Source: Amyelois transitella
Lineage: Eukaryota > Arthropoda > Insecta > Lepidoptera > Pyralidae
Assembly: GCF_032362555.1 (NCBI RefSeq)
Contig: NC_083531.1
Location: forward strand, 1,054,001 to 1,118,000
Direction of reading: 5' to 3'
DNA: 64,000 nt
The position numbers and the translations under genes were made by a program. Positions 1 to 10,779 of the stretch are shown here, one piece after another. The stretch's first letter is position 1, and each line of letters begins with the position of its first letter. The notes below the pieces were generated by a model that did not search any database, was not told the DNA's origin, and worked only from the letters and a program-made list of their open reading frames with translations.

Positions 1-1549
1 TTTATATGAACAGGAGGTCACGTTTTTCTGCAAGCGACTGTACAGTCAACAGCACATCAAACTACCCAAATTCACTGCAAATTAGCTTATATTACCACGC
101 CATAGCGTTCCATTCTGGGTAACTTGATATGCGGTTGACTGTAGATAGACTTACTCAAATCAGTCTTACTAGTGATTTTTACTTTTTTACGTAAAAAGTA
201 TATCTTTGCTGTGGCAAACTTCTTCATGGGCTTATTTTTGTCAGTGCAGAGTTTTAGTCATTTCTTGATAAAAAAAATATTCATCTTAAAATGGCCGAGT
301 AATAGCTATGTGGACGCTTTAATTCTACTTTTTCGTGACTTTTTGGGATGACACCAAAAGTCACTAAATCCTATATTATAAGTCTCTCCAACGCTCTTGT
401 TTGTCCACGGAATAAAATATTACCTTTAAACAATCTACACTTATAAATCATTAAAAGTTGATCAAATACACATTTCGGAAAAAATATTACAGCACAAACA
501 ACATGACGTTTGGGTTCCCGCCAATAAGTCTACCAAAAGTATATCTCATGTAGGTAGGTACTAGTTGGCATTATGCCTATACTTACACGTACGTAAAGAC
601 GAAAAAATGTAAACAATTGTCTATAAACAAAAAAAAAAATGTTCTTTATTTTTTTAAGTAATGATATTTTTTGTGTAAATTTTGTAAAAATAAAAATATT
701 GTCTATTATATTGTTTACGTATTTTCGCGATTAAGCTATTTTCTTTTAAATAAATGTTATTAATTCTTACATACTTCTTATTGTCATAAGTTAATTTGTA
801 TATACTTTTTTTTCAACTATTTTTAGGATTCATGTTGTTTAAGGTTTCATGCGACATTCAACTGATTTGTAATAATTTTTAATGGTATTTTTTTCAATGT
901 TATTTTTTAAGCTTCACATAAAATAGCTTTGTATTGGACATCATTTTGTCGTTTGAAAGATGTAATTAAAAATAAATTGTGTTTTTAAGTTTTGATCTAA
1001 ATAATTTTTGTAGCTAAGTAGTTAGTGAGGAATAAATTATATTTTTATTTGCATTTGTCAAGTTATAAAACAAAATATAATAACTCTGATTTTTTTATGT
1101 ATGAAACTTGTACTTACGATATTGACGTAACCTTTTGCTCTGAACTAGAGAAATAATATGGATAACCAGCTCAAATTATCAGAAATCATTTTCACTAACG
1201 ACCTTTTTGTTTCCACTCTTTCCAATTACGCCAATTAGACAAAGACAATGACCGAGACTATTGCCCTGTTACACAATTAGAAAGGTTAACAATTAAAAAA
1301 AAAACTATTTTTTCTATATTATTCCTTGCTAGCGAATTATCTTCAATTTACTTATAATATTTCCATGATCGTAATTTTTTTTATACAATATTTTTTTTCA
1401 ATGTACGCTCTTACCGCATTGCGCCGTTGATGTATTGAGTTAAGCTGAAATTAATTTGTTATTAGATTTGTTAGTTTTATGTGGTAAGGATCTTTCAATT
1501 GTAATAAATAATATTTTGAATAATTTTGCCATTTTATTTTCACGTCTTT
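1..1549. other. AT-rich non-coding DNA
   Basis: No coding region, RNA gene or clear element boundary is visible. The stretch is AT-rich with many A/T homopolymers. It could be intergenic or the 3' UTR/intron of a gene to the left; nothing in the sequence decides this. Confidence 0.5.
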
Positions 1550-1800
1550 ATCTCTTACGGGGAAGACTGAGCCCAAAATCGCTAAGATCCACGGCCACGT
1601 TCAGCTGGATTGACTAAGTGATAGAAATGAGATTCAGATAGGGAGGGACACGTTGCTAGCCCATCACCTTAAAGAATAAATCCCAAGCTGCTCAGCCTGT
1701 CCCTTAATTTGCTTTTACAGTATGTACGGGAAGGCAATCAGCTTGCTCTCATTCATGGCTACCAGTCCAGCACGGGAACTCGGTACTATTATACCTTAAC
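1550..1800 (-). repeat. Dispersed repeat family A, diverged copy
   Basis: Read on the minus strand, this carries the family-A landmarks in order: a shortened lead, GATGGGCTAGCAACGTG, the internal GAACGTGGCC block and the block ending in GGGATATAGACG-like sequence. It is diverged from the better copies at 33.5, 44.5 and 42.5 kb. A non-autonomous element remnant. Confidence 0.6.
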
Positions 1801-1954
1801 AAGTCATTTATAGTCAAATAACTTTGGAAGTTAATAGTAATTATTTCTAGAATATTCCAAAGTTCCGGAGAAGTTTTATCCTCGGGAGTATGAAAAAAAT
1901 GAATTAAATATGTGTACAATGTTTATTTGATAGACTCTTTTTTTTTTCTTTTTT

Positions 1955-2190
1955 TTTTTATACGGGACAAATTACACTGATTGAGTTAGCCTCGAAGTAA
2001 GTTCGAAACTTGTGTTACGAGATACTAACTCAACGATACTATATTTTATAATAAATACTTATATAGATAAACATCCAAGACCCAGGCCAATCAGAAAAAG
2101 TTCTTTTCTCATCATGCCCTGGCCGAGATTCGAACCCGGGACCTCTGTTGTCACAGACAAGCGTACTACCGCTGAGCCACAGAGGCCGTC
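1955..2190 (-). mobile_element. tRNA-derived SINE (family B)
   Basis: The minus strand starts at GACGGCCTCTGTGGCTCAG (A-box-like), continues to a B-box-like GGTTCGAATC, and ends in the tail with ACTTACTTCGAGGCTAACTC and TTTGTCCCGTATA. Near-identical architecture appears at 10.5 kb and 45.4 kb. A 66-residue open frame across it is only a by-product of the element. Confidence 0.8.
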
Positions 2191-2713
2191 AAAAAGAACT
2201 CTAAAACTCTAAAAGAACATTACAAAACTTATTCCTAATCATCATAAAACACAAGTTTTTTATAGTCTGAAAAAACAATTTAACAGGATTACACTCACGC
2301 ACGATAAAAACTATGGAACAGAAATCATAAAATATCAAGTGTAAATACATATTCTTTATGTACTACATACTAATCTGCAGTTCTACCATCCTTATTATGT
2401 CGTCTCGGCAATATTGGTCTTTGGCCTTAAGAATTTATAATGTATTTTGTATGTATTGTTTGTTCGTTTGTAAACTCTTTATTGCACATAGAAAAAATGT
2501 AATAAAAATACAAAACAGTCATTGGATTTAGAAGAATATGTACAATGGCGGACTTATCCCAATCGGGATTTCTTCCAGTCAACCAATCATTTGTATTTGT
2601 GTATTTTATGTATCAGTTAAAAGTAATATAATAAGGTCTTAGTACGTTCCTGAGAACAAACGGCCTGCTCTGATAGGCTCAACCTCTCAAACAATTTCGT
2701 GCCATACAAATTT
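2191..2713. other. Non-coding flank with element remnant
   Basis: No gene seen. Around 2480-2590 lies a fragment (ACAATGGCGGACTTATCCC then TTCCAGTCAACC) that recurs in diverged form near 46.69-46.77 kb, so it is a dispersed-element 3' end. The rest is AT-rich. Confidence 0.5.
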
Positions 2714-2719
2714 TTTATT
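2714..2719 (-). terminator. Candidate poly(A) signal of the 889-aa zinc-finger gene
   Basis: AATAAA on the minus strand, about 77 bp beyond the stop codon. It is a canonical polyadenylation hexamer in the right place, but the region is AT-rich, so chance occurrence is possible. Confidence 0.4.
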
Positions 2720-2795
2720 TCTGCGCAGATACATTGGCGTAACTTTAAAAAAGTGGTAATACTGCACCCAAATATGTATTCTAAACATTACATGA

Positions 2796-5465
2796 TTAAG
2801 GTTCGACTGTAGAAGGTTTCTTTTTCTGTTTAGGCTTGTTATTCATCAAAGCTTTAGCTACCGCCTTCTCAAAGTCCACGGTTTTTGGCTGGTAATATTT
2901 ACTACCTTTCATGTTCTCAATTAACTTCTCCACAGAAGTATCACCCAACAGATGCGCTAATGGATTCACACTCACTAATTTCTTACCATTCGGCAAAACT
3001 ATTTCTTTCTCCTTCTTTTCTACTTTCGTCTCTTTCTTCTTGTTTGGAGTTTTGACTACGTCGCTAATCTTCAGAATTTTGTAATACGGCGCTTCGGGTA
3101 ATAGAGTCGCTATCCGGATTTGATCCAATTCTTTGGGTACGTTAGGGAGTACAATTTTGCGTACCGTCGGCTGCGTTCTCATTTCGGTACCTTCTAGCAT
3201 GACCTCTTGAGCTACATCCGGTATCTGGTCGAGTCTCTCGTCAGTTACCATCTCTTCGTAATGATCATATATGTCATTATCGTTGTCGTAGTAAGCATCT
3301 TCATTGCGGTACGGCTCAGTGAATAACCGCCTACTTTCAACGTTCACCACTTTGACTGTCACATTTTGTCGTTCAGAATAATCAGGTTTAAATCTTACAG
3401 GCATCGCTAGTTTCGTCCTTGAAGTGCTATTTATGGTCGCTTTCGGTTGGAACTTTGTCAATTTAATGAAAGGCGGCTTCGGTGGGCAGTTCAGTGTCTT
3501 GATCATTATGTTACTTTCTATTTCAATGTTCTTCTTTGCTTCAATGCTTTCTGGAGTGAAATTTTCAATGAAGTTCTGAACGGATCCTTTGGAGCTTGCT
3601 TTTAATATTGCAGGTTCTTCGTGAGTATCGCAGTCCACTTTCTTTATTGTTCTTTGGAATTTTTCAGTTATTGTTAAATTGTCTTCTATGTAACTAGACT
3701 GATTAGATAAAGTGTTTGTATTAAACTTTTTGCGTTTAGCTAATATATTTTTGAGTGTTTCCGTCAGTTTTGACGATGAATGCTCTTTAGCGATATGAGC
3801 AGACAGCTTCACTCTTGAAGGAAATTTTCTGCCACATTTCACACAACTAACCCTCACATTCGGATGCGCAGAGTTCATGTGCTGGTGATAATTTTGAAAT
3901 GTAGAGCAAGACTTGTTGCAATATTTGCATGTGAACCGTTCTTTATTACTAATATGTTTCTTTACTTTCTGTATTTTTCTTGGCCTCGCTCGTCTTCTTA
4001 TATTTTTTCTTATTTGCAAAAGAGGTTGATCATCAGATGAATCAGATCCAAAATCTTCAAGTGTCTCTTCAGCTCGAGTAGATTTGGTTTTCCTTTTTGT
4101 TTTCTTTCCAGACTCATTTGCTTCATCCTCTGTTGGTGCTTCTGTCTCTGTTGCCATGAAGTCATAATTCATTGGTTTGCTCGCAACTTCCATTGCTACA
4201 AGAGCATTATCAGATTTGGAAGTGTTCTCAGTTTCTTCTAAACTTTTCTCATGCTCTGTACTGGTTTCTGCAGTACATTCATTTTCAGTAGTTTTATCTG
4301 TGTTACCATCAGCGGCGCCATCTTTCTGAATCTCCACCTTTTTCTCTTTGAAATAAACGTGGAATTTCTCATCAAACTCCACAGAGCCAACGCTGTTGTG
4401 CACCATTTTGATGTGAATTGTAAAATTCTTCCTTATTCTGAACTTTTTGTCACATATATTGCAACAATACGGCTCTATATCCTTGTGTTTTGTGACAAAA
4501 TGTGCAAATAACTTTTTCGGATGCATGAAAACCATATCGCAATAAACACATTTGTATTTATACATTGAAACATCGTGTGACCTTTCAATGTGCTTATCAA
4601 GGGCCACTTTTCCCACGCATTCTCTCTGACAATATTTGCAAACAAGAACGGAGATGGCTAACGGATGCTTTTCTATTTGATGTTTTGACAAATCGTCCAA
4701 TTTCTCAAACACAATACCACATTTATGACATTTGATCGCTTTACAATTCTTGCAGTGGGTTTTCCAAATATGAATCGGGAATGCTTTGAAACATTCCCCA
4801 CACATTTTCTCAACATTTCTTGTGCTATTGTCACACGCTACACGACCAGACAGATGCCTAATAAGGCTTTTTTTGTTTTTGTACACATTATGGCACGAAT
4901 TACAAGACAACGATCGGCAATTCTGCCAACTTAAGTGTTGAATATAATCATCAAGATGAAGAAATGTAGAGCTGCAAGCTGAACACTTCAACTTATTCTT
5001 TGCATCCTTGAGAAGATTAAATCTCATGTTAATTACAGATGACAAATGGGGCAAGCAGTCGTGGAGCAAGACACCATTAGTACTATCTCCATCTTTATGT
5101 TCATCAAATTCATGTTTCTCCAATTCAACAATATTAATGAACTGGCGTTCACAACGCGAACAAGCGTATTGAGTCGCGTTAGGAGAAACTATATGCGTTT
5201 TCTCGTGTTTCTTGCAATAATTCAAATCCACAAAAGCTCTGGAACAATACTGGCACATATTTAAATTTAGTAAATGGCTATCTCTGATGTGTATTGCATA
5301 ATCTTCAATACTTCTCTGTTTGCGATCACAAAATTGACAGGTTAGTATACCAGTTATATGGACTTGACTCTTGTGGATGTTCAGGTCTTCTAAATCTAGG
5401 AACTCTGCGAAGCAAATGCCGCAGGTGGTGTCTGTGTCCATGTAATCTATCTCAGGTTCGTCCAT
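2796..5465 (-). CDS. Multi-C2H2 zinc-finger protein, intronless, 889 aa
   Basis: An uninterrupted frame from ATG (5463-5465) to TAA. About 13 C2H2-type fingers can be read: roughly eleven in the N-terminal 375 residues (for example CGICFAEF...H...H, CQFCDRKQ, CQYCSRAF, CSRCERQF, CHKCGIVF, CVYCDMVF, CNICDKKF) and two more after the middle (CKYCNKSC, CVKCGRKF). Some fingers are degenerate, ending in Cys instead of the second His. Between the clusters is an acidic Glu/Thr-rich linker followed by a basic patch (KKTKRKTKS). The last 300 residues lack fingers and end in a Lys-rich tail. Linkers are not the TGEKP type. The likely role is a nuclear DNA- or RNA-binding regulator. I cannot assign an orthologue. 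The lack of introns suggests either an old retrogene or an intron-poor insect ZNF. Confidence 0.9.
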   Translation of the reverse strand: MDEPEIDYMDTDTTCGICFAEFLDLEDLNIHKSQVHITGILTCQFCDRKQRSIEDYAIHIRDSHLLNLNMCQYCSRAFVDLNYCKKHEKTHIVSPNATQYACSRCERQFINIVELEKHEFDEHKDGDSTNGVLLHDCLPHLSSVINMRFNLLKDAKNKLKCSACSSTFLHLDDYIQHLSWQNCRSLSCNSCHNVYKNKKSLIRHLSGRVACDNSTRNVEKMCGECFKAFPIHIWKTHCKNCKAIKCHKCGIVFEKLDDLSKHQIEKHPLAISVLVCKYCQRECVGKVALDKHIERSHDVSMYKYKCVYCDMVFMHPKKLFAHFVTKHKDIEPYCCNICDKKFRIRKNFTIHIKMVHNSVGSVEFDEKFHVYFKEKKVEIQKDGAADGNTDKTTENECTAETSTEHEKSLEETENTSKSDNALVAMEVASKPMNYDFMATETEAPTEDEANESGKKTKRKTKSTRAEETLEDFGSDSSDDQPLLQIRKNIRRRARPRKIQKVKKHISNKERFTCKYCNKSCSTFQNYHQHMNSAHPNVRVSCVKCGRKFPSRVKLSAHIAKEHSSSKLTETLKNILAKRKKFNTNTLSNQSSYIEDNLTITEKFQRTIKKVDCDTHEEPAILKASSKGSVQNFIENFTPESIEAKKNIEIESNIMIKTLNCPPKPPFIKLTKFQPKATINSTSRTKLAMPVRFKPDYSERQNVTVKVVNVESRRLFTEPYRNEDAYYDNDNDIYDHYEEMVTDERLDQIPDVAQEVMLEGTEMRTQPTVRKIVLPNVPKELDQIRIATLLPEAPYYKILKISDVVKTPNKKKETKVEKKEKEIVLPNGKKLVSVNPLAHLLGDTSVEKLIENMKGSKYYQPKTVDFEKAVAKALMNNKPKQKKKPSTVEP

Positions 5466-6089
5466 GATAGTGCTTAAGAACCTAATCGATCCCTTTAGTT
5501 GTTAACAAAAATGTTAAATTCTCGCAAAAAGACTCAAACCCACTATGTAACCATAACCAAACTTAAAAATTGTTATAAACTGAAGCCAACCAAAAACAGC
5601 AAAATGAACGGTCAATGTCACAGTGACATTTTAACTCAAATTGTTTTAACGCAATTGTTTATTTCATGGCCACGGAATCCTAAATATTTATCATCTTTGG
5701 TTGGGGTTATTTACAGGCTATTCACTAACAGCGAACTCTCTTCAAAATAACATACAAACGTAATAAAATCACGCCTCTTTTCCAGAAGGGTAGGCACTAC
5801 ATTTTCCCACTTGCCACAATCGCTGGATCTTTATTCACAATTCTACATTCTACATGTTGCTGAAGAAAATGCTGCATAGCAGATTCTTTTGCACTGACGG
5901 TTTGGAAGTGACACTAACAAAAGCTTTGAAAGTGATTCTAAAAAGTGTTAATTCAAATCAAATTCGACGTCAACCAATACTGTGAAACCAAACGATATGA
6001 CAATTATTAAGTGATGTTTGAAATGTTATATGATTAATATGATAATAAATAAAGAAATAGAATTATATTGACTCATAAATCAAGATTCA
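5466..6089. other. Intergenic upstream region with repeat remnants
   Basis: This is the upstream flank of the minus-strand zinc-finger gene. From about 5760 it holds a fragment of family E (ATCACGCCTCTTTTCC, GGTAGGCAC), then sequence resembling 41.9-42.2 kb (GACAATTATTAAGTGAT and nearby), so much of it is old dispersed-repeat DNA. No TATA box stands out close to the ATG. Confidence 0.45.
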
Positions 6090-6618
6090 TAAGGTGCGTT
6101 GGGGTAAATTCGGATTGTTTTTCGTTGTGTTTGACAGGTCATGTTTATGTTTTTTTTTCTAGACTTATATTTTAATTAAAACATTAAGTTTAATTGGGAA
6201 TTGTTTATGAAATGTCAAAGTATCAAATCTAAATGCGGATATCTCGCTAAACTAAATGATTGCCGCATAAACAGAGTTTAAAGTACACAAAGATTTTTTT
6301 AAATCCATGGGTAAGATCGGATGTAGTGGGGGTAAGTTCGGAAATGATATAAAATCGATTTTATGGCTCAGAACATACAGCCCATAATAGCAAAATATCC
6401 GACCTTTAACTTGCCTGTAACCCAGATCAATCAAATTTTACTGGAAAAGCCATAACACACAAACGACGCGGCTCAGTGACGGACGCGGACTGCGGGGAGG
6501 TGCACAACAAAATGGCATCTAGCGCTATGTTGTCAGTTTAGAAAAATTACTAATGATTTCGTAAATATTCAAAGAAAACGGTCTTCCCCCATTCACGATG
6601 TTACCCCAACGCACCTTA
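6090..6618. mobile_element. Tc1/mariner-type MITE, about 525 bp
   Basis: Perfect 16-bp terminal inverted repeats, AGGTGCGTTGGGGTAA at 6092-6107 and its reverse complement ending at 6616, are each flanked outside by TA (6090-6091 and 6617-6618). That is the target duplication expected of Tc1/mariner elements. The interior has no long open frame and contains sub-terminal sequences like the ends (GGGGGTAAGTTCGG). It is a non-autonomous element; the intact ends suggest moderate age. Confidence 0.75.
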
Positions 6619-6963
6619 CTCAAAACTAACGAGCATCGTTAGTTTTGAGTTTCTAGACTTGATCTGACGGAACTTACTCGATCGACAAGTAAACACTCGC
6701 TGTCCCATTTTACATCATATTAAAAAGCTACACTGAGATAATTCCTAATGGTTTCAAAATTCATCTACTCACTTAGCAAATATGTCTCGAGGCAACAAGT
6801 CGCAGAGACAAATTGCAAAATGAATAGAGCCCGTTAAACAGATCACGTTGTTAGCTGTCAAACTTCAAAATCTAACATGTCACCATTGGACTGTCACCAG
6901 ATGCCCGTACGATATTAAAACCGCGGCGGAGTCTTCTGCCATGCACAAAATCAAGATTTACAG
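6619..6963 (+). other. Possible 5' UTR exon/promoter region of the 8.2-kb gene
   Basis: The sequence ending ATTTACAG at 6963 is followed by GTAATTTC, a usable splice donor. A good acceptor, a long T run then CAG, ends at 8002. Joining them gives a 5' UTR with only a short upstream frame (ATG at about 6941 that hits TGA just after the junction). This supports a UTR intron of about 1.04 kb, but no transcript evidence is available. Confidence 0.35.
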
Positions 6964-7544
6964 GTAATTTCATGTATAATTATCTACAAAAAAACTTATT
7001 CACTACTCACCTAGTCATATAATGAGAGTTTGTAACATTGGATTGTCATTCTAACCTAAAAGCGAGGGATTGATATTTTCATAAATAAATTTACAATGCT
7101 TAGAAATTATAATGTAATATATGTGCCGGTCTGCAATTGTGATATGTTTGTGTTCTTGAGCTTGCATTGTTTATGTTAATCGTTTTAGTTTTATATTTTC
7201 TGTGTGCCAGAGAGTTCTATAACTTTCTCATTTTCACTTTGCCCTATCTTGTTGGGTAGTTATACCAAAGTTGCCTGAATCGTGCGAGTTGTATTGTTAT
7301 TTACATATTTGTTCGGTAAGTGATCGCTAATTGCATTTCAAACAATATATTTACATCATTTTCCTTGTCATTGAGTCATATTTATATCTCTTCACATTAT
7401 TATGGAAGGGTGTTTAGCTTTTCTGTATTTTGTGTACTTATCTATAAAATTGATACATTAGCATGAATCACATAAATTGGGCTATATAGAGAATACAACA
7501 ATAAACTTATACTGTTCTGTTCTAGTACAATTATATAGTTACAC

Positions 7545-7745
7545 AGAAAAAAACACACAAATTGAGTTAGCCTTGAAGTAAGTTTAAGACTTTAGTTAAG
7601 AGATATTATGTCAATGATACCATATTTTATAATAAAAACTAACATAGATAAACATCTAAGATGCAGGCCAATCAGAGAAATTTTGTTCCTTTTCATGCCC
7701 TGGCCGAACCCTGGACCTACTGAGACACAGACAAGCATATTACAA
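7545..7745 (-). mobile_element. Degraded tRNA-derived SINE (family B)
   Basis: It shares the tail block (AAATTGAGTTAGCCTTGAAG on plus) and the body block (ATGCCCTGGCCGAACCCTGG) with the copies at 2.0 and 10.6 kb, but has lost part of the tRNA-like head. It lies inside the putative 5' UTR intron of the next gene. Confidence 0.65.
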
Positions 7746-8002
7746 AACTAAATATTTTTTTAATATCTACAAATGTTTCTGTCTTCACTACTACATATGG
7801 AACATGCATATAAAATTTATATAAACTTTCTATAAAGTTTATACAAGATTTTTTGCGAGCATATGCTCGTAAAAAGCTCAATATTGCGGTGCACAAAAGA
7901 AAGGGAACTCTATCTGCTTATGACCACTGTTGTACATTGTTATTATTTAAATAAAAGTTAACTTAAATGAAACTCAATATATTTTTTTTTTTTTTTTTTC
8001 AG

Positions 8003-8240
8003 ATCTTGATATGCGGTGATACTCTCCCAACACTACTACCAATTTTGTTTTAATAAAATAATTATCAGAAATCCTTTTTTGGAATTGAAATTTTGCACAA
8101 TCACAAGTTTAGGCGTCGTACGGGCAACCAAATTAACCATTTCATAAGCTCTTTCGGGGGAAGACTTCAAATCTTGGTCGACCACCAAGACAGGTCTTGA
8201 ATCACTGTACAGATTTCGTTTTTTTTACACACTTTTGACA
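8003..8240 (+). other. Probable 5' UTR of the 757-aa zinc-finger gene
   Basis: The segment runs from the strong acceptor (poly-T, CAG ending at 8002) to the initiator ATG at 8241. It contains stops in all frames close to the start, as expected of a leader. Inference from splice signals only. Confidence 0.4.
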
Positions 8241-10514
8241 ATGGCTGAGGCGGACGAACTCGCCAACAAAATGGCGGACTTGACCGTCCTTTCGTTTAGG
8301 AAGGTGGATGACGTGAAACGCTTGGCAAAGCATTTCCAGAAGATTCTGAACAACCCGATCACGCAACAGAACGCGGTTGTTCACAAGTATTTGAGTGATC
8401 TTAACGAGACGCACAAAAAAGTGTTCCTTCAAAAACGCGAAGGTGTAGAAGTAGAGTATATTTTTACGACTGAAAAGAAGAGTAGCCTTCAGAGGCAACG
8501 CTTCAACAGTCTGCCAGTGAGCGAAGTACCTGAGTTATTGAAAGCGGAACTGCTGACCGATGAGAATGCAAAACAAGTGCACATTTGCACCGACTGTCAG
8601 GTCGAAATAGAGTTGAATGACGAGGAACCTCTTATGGAATCGCTGCAGCGACATTTTAACTTAGAAGTGCACTTGCCCAAGTTGAAACGAGAGAGTGTGG
8701 TGGACGTGTCCGAGCCTGTCGTCCTACCAAACATGTCCAGGAGACTCTCTGCTATGGAATGTGGGGAAACTCCAGCTCAAAGTTTGGATCAGATCATGCA
8801 AATGGTCAAGCCTATGGAGAAGTTGGATCGCACGTTTTTGGCCAGGCTGGAGACATCCTTGATTCGTCTGCTTCCAGACAATTCCGAAGCGAGTATTAAC
8901 GCAGCCATAAAATTTTACCAAAGTGCTTATGATAAACTGCGCCAGGAGATTGACGGTATAGACTTCTCGACCCAAACCAGCTCCGTAGCTCCAATAATTA
9001 TGAGCATCAAAGACAATGTTTACCAGAACTTCGCGGCAGATTCCAATAAAAACATAGAGAATGATGAAAACGAGCAAGCTGCAGATAAACCATTTAAGAG
9101 TCAAGTTAAAAAATACCGTTACTATGGTCCCATCGAGAATTTCATCCTGAAATTACTGGCCAATCACAAGTTACTGTCTTTAGTTGACGACCGCACTGGT
9201 AAACTAGCTTTTTTCTGCATAGCTTGCGAGTATTATACCCTCAGGTTCCGCTACGACAGCGTTCTAAACCACGTGTTCAGTGAATCGCACATCCACAACC
9301 TCTCGTGTATCTTGCAGGCTGATAAACACATTCCTTTCTCCATGGACGAAACCTCCATTGAGAAAATCAAAGAAATGAACCGTAAGTTCCTTTACGGGCA
9401 CGACGTCGTCGAAGACGTCAACGGACTGAGATGTGGCCTTTGCAAAACGTCAATTGAGCCCCTAGAAGCTTCCACTAATCATATTCTCGACGAGAATCAT
9501 CTTGCCAAGTTGTCAGACAAGCTTTATCGTAGAATGAGAGCGAATAACCCAGACGGGTCGGTCCCAGACGAGTGGGGCCCGAAAGATTTGGACTGGACAA
9601 AGTTCCTAGCGAGCGTCGGGCGGCCGCAGCATAATCGAGACCACGTCATCATAGAGAACTTCATCAAACCATCCGGGAAAATAGCAAATTACTGCGCATG
9701 CTGCGACATGACTCTGAAAGGGCCCAGGCAGGTTTTATTCAACCACGTCCGCCAGAAGAAGCATTTACGCAACGCCGCCCCGCACAAGCTGGTGATGCTT
9801 TACAAGAACCATTGCCGGCCTTCCGAATACTTCGCCAGTTTCGGCAATTTCTACGTGTGCACGATTTGCCCTGAATACGTCGCGTTGCCGTCTTTCGCCG
9901 CGATAGTCAACCATTTCGACAGTCAATTACACGTGGAGACCATATCGAAATTGATCCGTTCAGCTTTGTATGCGGACAACGTCGATAAAGAGTTATTAGC
10001 TGTCCACAATATAACCGAAGACGGGAGTAAATGCGAATTGTGCGATGAGAGTTTCAATAGCATGAATGAAGCTATTAATCACGTGCTAACCAGCATCGAG
10101 CATCAGAACAATGCCGTAGACGTGAAACTCCGAGCGAACAGAGGCGACATTATAAGTTTGTACATGCGTGGTAACTACATCCTCCATAGCGAAGGATCAA
10201 CTTTTAATTGCAAATCGTGCGGCGGTGTATTCAACTCTATAAGATCACTGCTCGCGCATTTGGTTTACGCCGACCATTTTACAGTGAGACCTAATTCGGA
10301 GAATGTTTTCCGTTTTTATTTGGAGTTGAAGCATAATATTATCATGTTGGGGAGGAATAAGTATGTGTACTATGATTTCGGGAAGCTTAAATGCGGGGTA
10401 TGTGACGGAGATGTCGCGGAGGGTGAGAACGCCAAGAGGCATGTTGTGTCTCCGAGGCACAGGGAGAACATGGGGGCCACTTATGTTATGAACGATGTGA
10501 CTGCTATGGAGTGA
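8241..10514 (+). CDS. U1-type/C2H2-like zinc-finger protein, 757 aa
   Basis: A single uninterrupted frame. I place the start at ATG 8241 (MAEADELANK...). The frame is also open to an in-frame TTG at 8235, but ATG is expected in an insect nuclear gene. About eight widely spaced C-x2-C ... H-x(4-5)-H units are visible: CTDCQVEIEL, CIACEYYTLR, CGLCKTSIEP, CACCDMTLKG, CTICPEYVAL, CELCDESFNS, CKSCGGVFNS and CGVCDGDVAE. Most have the longer Cys-His spacing and H-x5-H end of U1-like or matrin-type fingers, which bind double-stranded RNA or RNA-protein partners in known families. There is no signal peptide or membrane segment. The base composition is GC-richer than its surroundings, consistent with a conserved gene. 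I do not recognise the orthologue. Confidence 0.88.
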   Translation: MAEADELANKMADLTVLSFRKVDDVKRLAKHFQKILNNPITQQNAVVHKYLSDLNETHKKVFLQKREGVEVEYIFTTEKKSSLQRQRFNSLPVSEVPELLKAELLTDENAKQVHICTDCQVEIELNDEEPLMESLQRHFNLEVHLPKLKRESVVDVSEPVVLPNMSRRLSAMECGETPAQSLDQIMQMVKPMEKLDRTFLARLETSLIRLLPDNSEASINAAIKFYQSAYDKLRQEIDGIDFSTQTSSVAPIIMSIKDNVYQNFAADSNKNIENDENEQAADKPFKSQVKKYRYYGPIENFILKLLANHKLLSLVDDRTGKLAFFCIACEYYTLRFRYDSVLNHVFSESHIHNLSCILQADKHIPFSMDETSIEKIKEMNRKFLYGHDVVEDVNGLRCGLCKTSIEPLEASTNHILDENHLAKLSDKLYRRMRANNPDGSVPDEWGPKDLDWTKFLASVGRPQHNRDHVIIENFIKPSGKIANYCACCDMTLKGPRQVLFNHVRQKKHLRNAAPHKLVMLYKNHCRPSEYFASFGNFYVCTICPEYVALPSFAAIVNHFDSQLHVETISKLIRSALYADNVDKELLAVHNITEDGSKCELCDESFNSMNEAINHVLTSIEHQNNAVDVKLRANRGDIISLYMRGNYILHSEGSTFNCKSCGGVFNSIRSLLAHLVYADHFTVRPNSENVFRFYLELKHNIIMLGRNKYVYYDFGKLKCGVCDGDVAEGENAKRHVVSPRHRENMGATYVMNDVTAME

Positions 10515-10529
10515 GGTGGGTGTTGTATG

Positions 10530-10779
10530 AGTCTTTTTTTTTATATACGGGACAAATTACACAGATTGAGTTAGCCTCGAAGTAAGTTCGAGACTTGTGT
10601 TACGAGATACTAACTCAACGGTACTATATTTTATAATAAATACTTATATATAAACATAACAATCCAAGAACCAGACCAATCAGAAAAAGTTCTTTTCTCG
10701 TCATGCCCTGGCCGGGATTCGAACCTGGTACCTCCGGTGTCACAGACAAGCGTACTACCGCTGCGCCAAAGATGCCGTC
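10530..10779 (-). mobile_element. tRNA-derived SINE in the 3' flank of the zinc-finger gene
   Basis: A complete family-B copy in antisense orientation starts only about 16-27 bp after the TGA at 10512-10514. It shows the tail block with TATACGGGACAAATTACAC and the tRNA-like head at the right end (ATTCGAACCTGGTACC, CTACCGCTGCGCC on plus). It contributes an AATAAA at 10635-10640 that the gene could use as a poly(A) signal. Confidence 0.8.
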
